Below are positions 60,756 to 64,000 of a stretch of 64,000 bases of DNA, in pieces (the stretch's first letter is position 1; every line of letters begins with the position of its first letter). The position numbers and the translations under genes are program-made. This stretch comes from Streptantibioticus silvisoli (GTDB lineage: Bacteria; Actinomycetota; Actinomycetes; Streptomycetales; Streptomycetaceae). Below the pieces are notes generated by a model that worked only from the letters and a program-made list of their open reading frames with translations, did not search any database and was not told where the DNA came from. The stretch spans positions 1 to 64,000 of the forward strand of contig NZ_JAAGKO020000013.1 in the NCBI RefSeq assembly GCF_027947535.2, written 5' to 3'.

Positions 60756-61242
60756 CGGGCGCGGGGGCGCGCGGGGGCCTGGTCGCCGGGCGCGGGGCCT
60801 TCGCCGGGGCGCGGGGGTCTTCACCGGGGGTAGGCCTGCGCGGGGGCGAGGGGGCCTTCGCCGGGGGTGTGGCCGGGCCACGGGGCCTCGCACCGGGGCC
60901 GCCGGATTGGCCTGAACCTTTTCACCGGGGAGGCGTCTGCACGCGAGGGCGCCCGCACCGGCTTGAGCGCCTTCACCGGCCGGGCGCCCTCACCGGCCTG
61001 AACCTTTGCACCGGCCGGGCGCCTTCACCGGCCTGAACCTTTGCACCGGCCGAGCGCCCTCACCGGCCTGAACATTTGCACGGGCTGAGTGCCGTCACCG
61101 GCTTGAACCTTTGCCCGGGCTGAGTGCCGTCACCGGCCAGGGCGTCTTCACAGTGGGCGCCGGCGCCGACCGGTCCCGCCCGCGGCCCCGGCTCCGGTCC
61201 CGGCTCCGATCCGGGTTCGTCCCGCAGGGGCGGGAGCGGTGC
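60756..61242. other. Gene-free gap rich in repeats
   Basis: There is no credible gene between the SnoaL-like stop and the MerR promoter. The first part has loosely repeated GGGGCCTTCGCCGGGG-like elements; the second part is the regular 35-bp array. Confidence 0.55.
60956..61140. repeat. 35-bp tandem repeat array
   Basis: Units begin at 60956, 60991, 61026, 61061, 61096 and 61131, exactly 35 bp apart. The shared core is CACCGGCCTGAACCTTTGCA followed by a GC-rich stretch. There are no spacers, so it is not CRISPR. It looks like a minisatellite of five full units plus a partial one. Confidence 0.88.
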
Positions 61243-61280
61243 GTGACTCTCCCCCTGGGGGAGGCGGCAGACTGGGGTCA
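61243..61280 (+). promoter_or_regulatory. MerR-type self-regulated promoter, apparently leaderless
   Basis: GTGACT (61243-61248) and CAGACT (61268-61273) are separated by 19 bp, the long spacer typical of MerR-controlled promoters. The spacer contains the perfect palindrome CTCCCCC-T-GGGGGAG (61249-61263). The start codon A at 61280 lies seven bases after the -10, where transcription should begin, and there is no ribosome-binding site in front. Confidence 0.75.
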
Positions 61281-62107
61281 TGCGGTCCACTCTCGCCATC
61301 GGTGACTTCTCGCGCGCCACGCATCTGAGCGTCAAGACGTTGCGGCACTACCACCGCGTCGGCCTGCTGGAGCCGGCCGACGTCGACCCCCGCACCGGCT
61401 ACCGCCGTTACACCACCGACCAGATCCCCGCCGCCCAGGTCATCCGGCGCTTCCGGGACCTGGACATGCCGCTGGACGACATCCGCGCGGTGCTCACCGC
61501 CCCCGACCCCAGCCTGCGCAACGACCTGATCGCCGGCCACCTCACCCGGCTGGAAGCGAGCCTGGCCCGTACCCAGCAGGCCGCCGCCACCCTCCGTGAC
61601 CTGCTGTGCGACCCGGCGCCGCCCGGCCCCCGCATCACCACGCGCGGCGTGCCGGCCGTCGCGGCGGCCGCGATCAGCGAGGTCATCGACGTGCGCGACG
61701 CCGAAGCGTGGTTCGAGGGCGCCCTCGGCGAGCTGTACGCCACGATCGAGGCGCAGGGCCTGCGGGTCACCGGACCGTCCGGCGGTGACTACGCCACCGA
61801 ACTGTTCGCCGACGAACGCGGTCCGGCCACCCTCTTCGTGCCCTGCGACGGCACCCTCCGCCCGGCCGGCCGGGTCGTCGCGCACACCGTCCCGGCCCGC
61901 GAGTTCGCCGTCACCGTCCACCACGGACCGCACGGCGACGTCGACCTCGCGTACGGCGCGCTGGCCACCTACGTCACCCGCCACGAACTCGCCGTCGACG
62001 GGCCGCTGCGGGAGAACTACCTCGTCAGCTCCCACGAGACCCCCGACCCCTCCGCCTGGCGCACCGAGATCGGCTGGCCCGTCTTCCGTACCGGCCCCGG
62101 CGACTGA
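61280..62107 (+). CDS. MerR-family regulator with GyrI-like effector domain
   Basis: This 275-residue regulator has an N-terminal MerR winged helix (GDFSRATHLSVKTLRHYHR, then RRYTTDQI), a dimerisation coiled coil (about 85-115), and a C-terminal GyrI/BmrR-like ligand pocket (about 120-270). BmrR-type proteins sense amphipathic drugs and bend long-spacer promoters into an active shape. Its own promoter has the matching palindrome. No efflux pump is adjacent; the next gene is an AlkD-like repair protein 131 bp downstream, which could be co-transcribed. Confidence 0.9.
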   Translation: MRSTLAIGDFSRATHLSVKTLRHYHRVGLLEPADVDPRTGYRRYTTDQIPAAQVIRRFRDLDMPLDDIRAVLTAPDPSLRNDLIAGHLTRLEASLARTQQAAATLRDLLCDPAPPGPRITTRGVPAVAAAAISEVIDVRDAEAWFEGALGELYATIEAQGLRVTGPSGGDYATELFADERGPATLFVPCDGTLRPAGRVVAHTVPAREFAVTVHHGPHGDVDLAYGALATYVTRHELAVDGPLRENYLVSSHETPDPSAWRTEIGWPVFRTGPGD

Positions 62108-62238
62108 CGACACGAGCCCCTCGGCGGCCCGGCCGCGAACAACGCTCCCGCGTCCGCAACCGCCCCCACCCGACGCGCAACGGCACCGCCCACGTCCTCC
62201 GCAACACCGCCCCCGCACACCCCCGTTGGAGCCATCCC

Positions 62239-63360
62239 GTGCCCACCGCCGACGAACTGCTCAGCGCCGCGACCGTCCGTACCCTGCGCGACAGCGTCGC
62301 CCTCGCCGCCCCCGGCAGCACCCCGACCGCGCTGCGGCACGCCGCCGGGGCCCTCGACGGCCTCGGACTCGCCGAACGGGTCCGGCTGGTCCGTGACGCG
62401 ACCCTGGCCGACCTGCCCGCCGACTGGCCCGGCTTCGCCGCTGTCGTGCGGACCGCCCTGGAGCAGGAGGCGTTCAGCGGCTGGCTGATCTGGCCGGTCG
62501 GCGAGGCGGTGGCGGACCGCGCGCTGTCGTCGGGCCGCACCGCCGACTTCGACGCGGGACTGGAACTGCTGACCGCCCTGACGCCCAGGCTGACCTGCGA
62601 GTTCGCCATCCGGTCCTTCCTCGCCGCCGACCTGGACCGCACCCTGGCCGCCGTCCGGTCCTGGACCGGGCGGCCGGACGCGGCCGTGCGCCGGCTGGCC
62701 AGCGAGGGCACCCGGCCGCGGCTGCCGTGGGGCCGCCGGGTCCGCGGCCTGCTGGAACGTCCCGGCGTCACCCTGCCCGTCCTCGACGCGCTCTACCGCG
62801 ACCCCTCCGAGGACGTGCGCAGGTCCGTCGCCAACCACCTCAACGACGTCAGCCACGCCACCCCCGCCCTGGCCACCGACGCCGCCGCCCGCTGGACCGC
62901 CGCGCCCGACGCGCACACCCCCGCCCTCGTGCGCCGCGCCCTGCGCACCCTGATCAAGCAGGGCGACCCGGCTGCCCTGCTGGCCCAGGGGTTCGGGCCG
63001 CCGGACGACATCGAGGTCACCGGTCCCGTGCTGGCCGCCGACGTCGTCGAGCACGGCGGCACCCTCAGCTTCGAAGCCACCCTCCGCAACGGCGGCACCC
63101 GCCCGGTCACCCTCGCCGTCGACTACGTCGTCCACCACCGCAAGGCCAACGGCACCACCACACCGAAGGTCTTCAAGCTCACCACCCGCACCCTCGCCCC
63201 CGGCGCCGCCACCACCGTCGGCCGCACCCACTCCTTCCGCCCGATCACCACGCGCGCCTACCACCCCGGCGAACACGCCCTGGAGCTCCAGGTCAACGGC
63301 GTACGCTCCGGCCGCCGCGCCTTCCTGCTCACCGGCCCGGCCGACCCCGCCACGGGGTGA
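62239..63360 (+). CDS. AlkD-like DNA alkylation repair protein
   Basis: This 373-residue protein has an N-terminal HEAT-like helical domain of the DNA alkylation repair (AlkC/AlkD-type) family, about residues 1-245 (VRRLASEGTRPRLPWGRR, then DPSEDVRRSVANHLND). The C-terminal beta-rich domain of about 110 residues looks Ig-like (VEHGGTLSFEATLRNGG, then DYVVHHRKANG). HEAT-type glycosylases remove bulky cationic alkylated bases. The C-terminal addition resembles AlkC-type proteins more than minimal AlkD. The GTG start follows GTTGGAG. Its place behind a MerR/GyrI-like drug sensor suggests induction by a DNA-damaging compound. Confidence 0.82.
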   Translation: MPTADELLSAATVRTLRDSVALAAPGSTPTALRHAAGALDGLGLAERVRLVRDATLADLPADWPGFAAVVRTALEQEAFSGWLIWPVGEAVADRALSSGRTADFDAGLELLTALTPRLTCEFAIRSFLAADLDRTLAAVRSWTGRPDAAVRRLASEGTRPRLPWGRRVRGLLERPGVTLPVLDALYRDPSEDVRRSVANHLNDVSHATPALATDAAARWTAAPDAHTPALVRRALRTLIKQGDPAALLAQGFGPPDDIEVTGPVLAADVVEHGGTLSFEATLRNGGTRPVTLAVDYVVHHRKANGTTTPKVFKLTTRTLAPGAATTVGRTHSFRPITTRAYHPGEHALELQVNGVRSGRRAFLLTGPADPATG

Positions 63361-63442
63361 CCGCCGCGCGGCGCCCGAACCCGCTACGGACCGATCCCCG
63401 CCGCGCGGCCCGCTGATCCGGGTACCGGCCGACCGCCGCCGC

Positions 63443-63520
63443 GCGGCGCCCCCCTCACCGCCCGCCCGGCCACGACGCAACCGCCGTGCGGCGCCCCCTC
63501 ACCACCCGCCGGCCACGACC
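63443..63520. repeat. 45-bp imperfect direct repeat at the 3' end of apbE
   Basis: Stretches beginning GCGGCGCC at 63443 and 63488 share most of about 34 bases, including CCGGCCACGAC. The second copy runs into the last codons of apbE, so the protein C-terminus (VVAGGW) is encoded by repeat sequence. Confidence 0.45.
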
Positions 63521-64000
63521 GCGCCCCTGGCCGCGACCGCGCCCCCGCGTACGACGCCCACCTCGCTCACCCCGCCCGCCACCGCACCGGGGAAGCCGGC
63601 GGTGTGCCAGACCGCGCCGGCGGCCGTCACCGCGAGCACCTCGTGGCCGTCGAACGACGCCGCGCGTTCGCGTGCGCCGTCTCCCATGGCAAACAGCGCC
63701 GTCGCCAGTACGTCCGTCCGCGCCAGCCGGCGCCCGGTCACCGTGACCGACGCCAGCGCGGTGGCCGGCCGGCCGGTGTGCGGGTCGGTGATGTGGGCGC
63801 CGCGTTCCGCCGTCCCGGAGGTGGCCACCGCCAGGTCGCGGCCCTCGACGACGGTCAGCAGCGCCCCGGGCTCCAGCGGATGCGCCACCCCCACCCGCCA
63901 CGGCACCCCCTGCGCCGCCTCACCGCGCAGCTGGAGGTCCCCGCCGCCGTTGACGCAGCAGTTGCGGGCGCCCGCCGCGTGCAGCAGGTCCGACGCCCGT
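63499..64000 (-). CDS. apbE: FAD:protein FMN transferase ApbE (partial, C-terminal part)
   Basis: The gene runs off the right edge of the window; only the last 166 codons are visible. The NGGGD motif (in CVNGGGDLQL) binds FAD and metal, and ATSGTAERGAHITDPHTG is the hallmark of the C-terminal half of ApbE. These proteins attach FMN covalently to threonine or serine of extracytoplasmic flavoproteins and are usually lipoproteins. The signal region is outside the window. The target flavoprotein is not visible here. Confidence 0.9.
   Translation of the reverse strand, partial: RASDLLHAAGARNCCVNGGGDLQLRGEAAQGVPWRVGVAHPLEPGALLTVVEGRDLAVATSGTAERGAHITDPHTGRPATALASVTVTGRRLARTDVLATALFAMGDGARERAASFDGHEVLAVTAAGAVWHTAGFPGAVAGGVSEVGVVRGGAVAARGAVVAGGW

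Noticed and set aside
60956-61140. CRISPR array
   Set aside because: The units are contiguous, with no unique spacers and no cas genes. It is a plain tandem repeat.

Overview
The window is very GC-rich, with codons ending almost always in G or C, frequent GTG starts, ATGA/GTGA gene overlaps and a gene set typical of a filamentous actinomycete. I infer Streptomyces or a close relative such as Kitasatospora or Streptacidiphilus. No rRNA, tRNA, insertion sequence or CRISPR array was seen.

Left flank (1-22 kb), mostly housekeeping and accessory metabolism. In order: a LigD-type end-joining polymerase; a LacI-family regulator facing a ytfQRT-yjfF-like sugar ABC transporter; a Tat-exported glutaminase-A-like hydrolase with a ricin-type lectin tail, which shares a near-identical operator with the LacI gene; a glutathionyl-hydroquinone-reductase-like GST; a pterin carbinolamine dehydratase; a YbdK carboxylate-amine ligase; a glutaryl-CoA-dehydrogenase-like enzyme; a secreted GH25 lysozyme; a zinc alcohol dehydrogenase with an aldo/keto reductase; a membrane Ser/Thr kinase; and an acidic protein carrying twelve 11-residue LEA-like repeats.

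Core (22-56 kb): a nonribosomal peptide cluster read entirely on the minus strand. Transcription order is NRPS A (C-A-PCP-C-A-PCP), type II thioesterase, a SyrP/TauD-like hydroxylase, a free-standing A-PCP protein (pocket resembles glutamine), NRPS B (C-PCP-C-PCP-C-degenerate A-PCP), NRPS C (A-C-PCP-C-A-PCP-TE) and MbtH. A strong terminator follows. Next comes a tightly packed supply and export operon: glutamate mutase S and E subunits, an asparaginyl-tRNA-synthetase-like enzyme, a glutamate-synthase FMN-domain protein, an unrecognised protein, an MFS exporter and a Sfp-type PPTase. NRPS B has no functional adenylation domain for any of its three carriers. NRPS C begins with an A domain that has no adjacent carrier. 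This suggests one A domain charges several carriers in trans. The mutase suggests a 3-methylaspartate-type building block. I do not recognise this combination as a described pathway.

Right flank (54.8-64 kb): two STAND/NB-ARC regulators (an XRE type and an AfsR/SARP type) enclose a tiny exported peptide gene. Short direct repeats with a CTATC core lie in both of their upstream regions. Then follow a SnoaL-like protein, a 35-bp tandem repeat array, a MerR/GyrI-like regulator with a textbook 19-bp-spacer, apparently leaderless promoter, an AlkD-like DNA alkylation repair protein and the C-terminal part of ApbE.

Many intergenic gaps, especially around the NRPS cluster, are filled with imperfect tandem or direct repeats of 35-95 bp. 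Inside the NRPS genes, near-identical duplicated segments (about 1.33 kb in the two A domains of NRPS A and about 0.32 kb at two carrier/condensation junctions of NRPS B) have codon use unlike their surroundings. These are signs of domain duplication or exchange.
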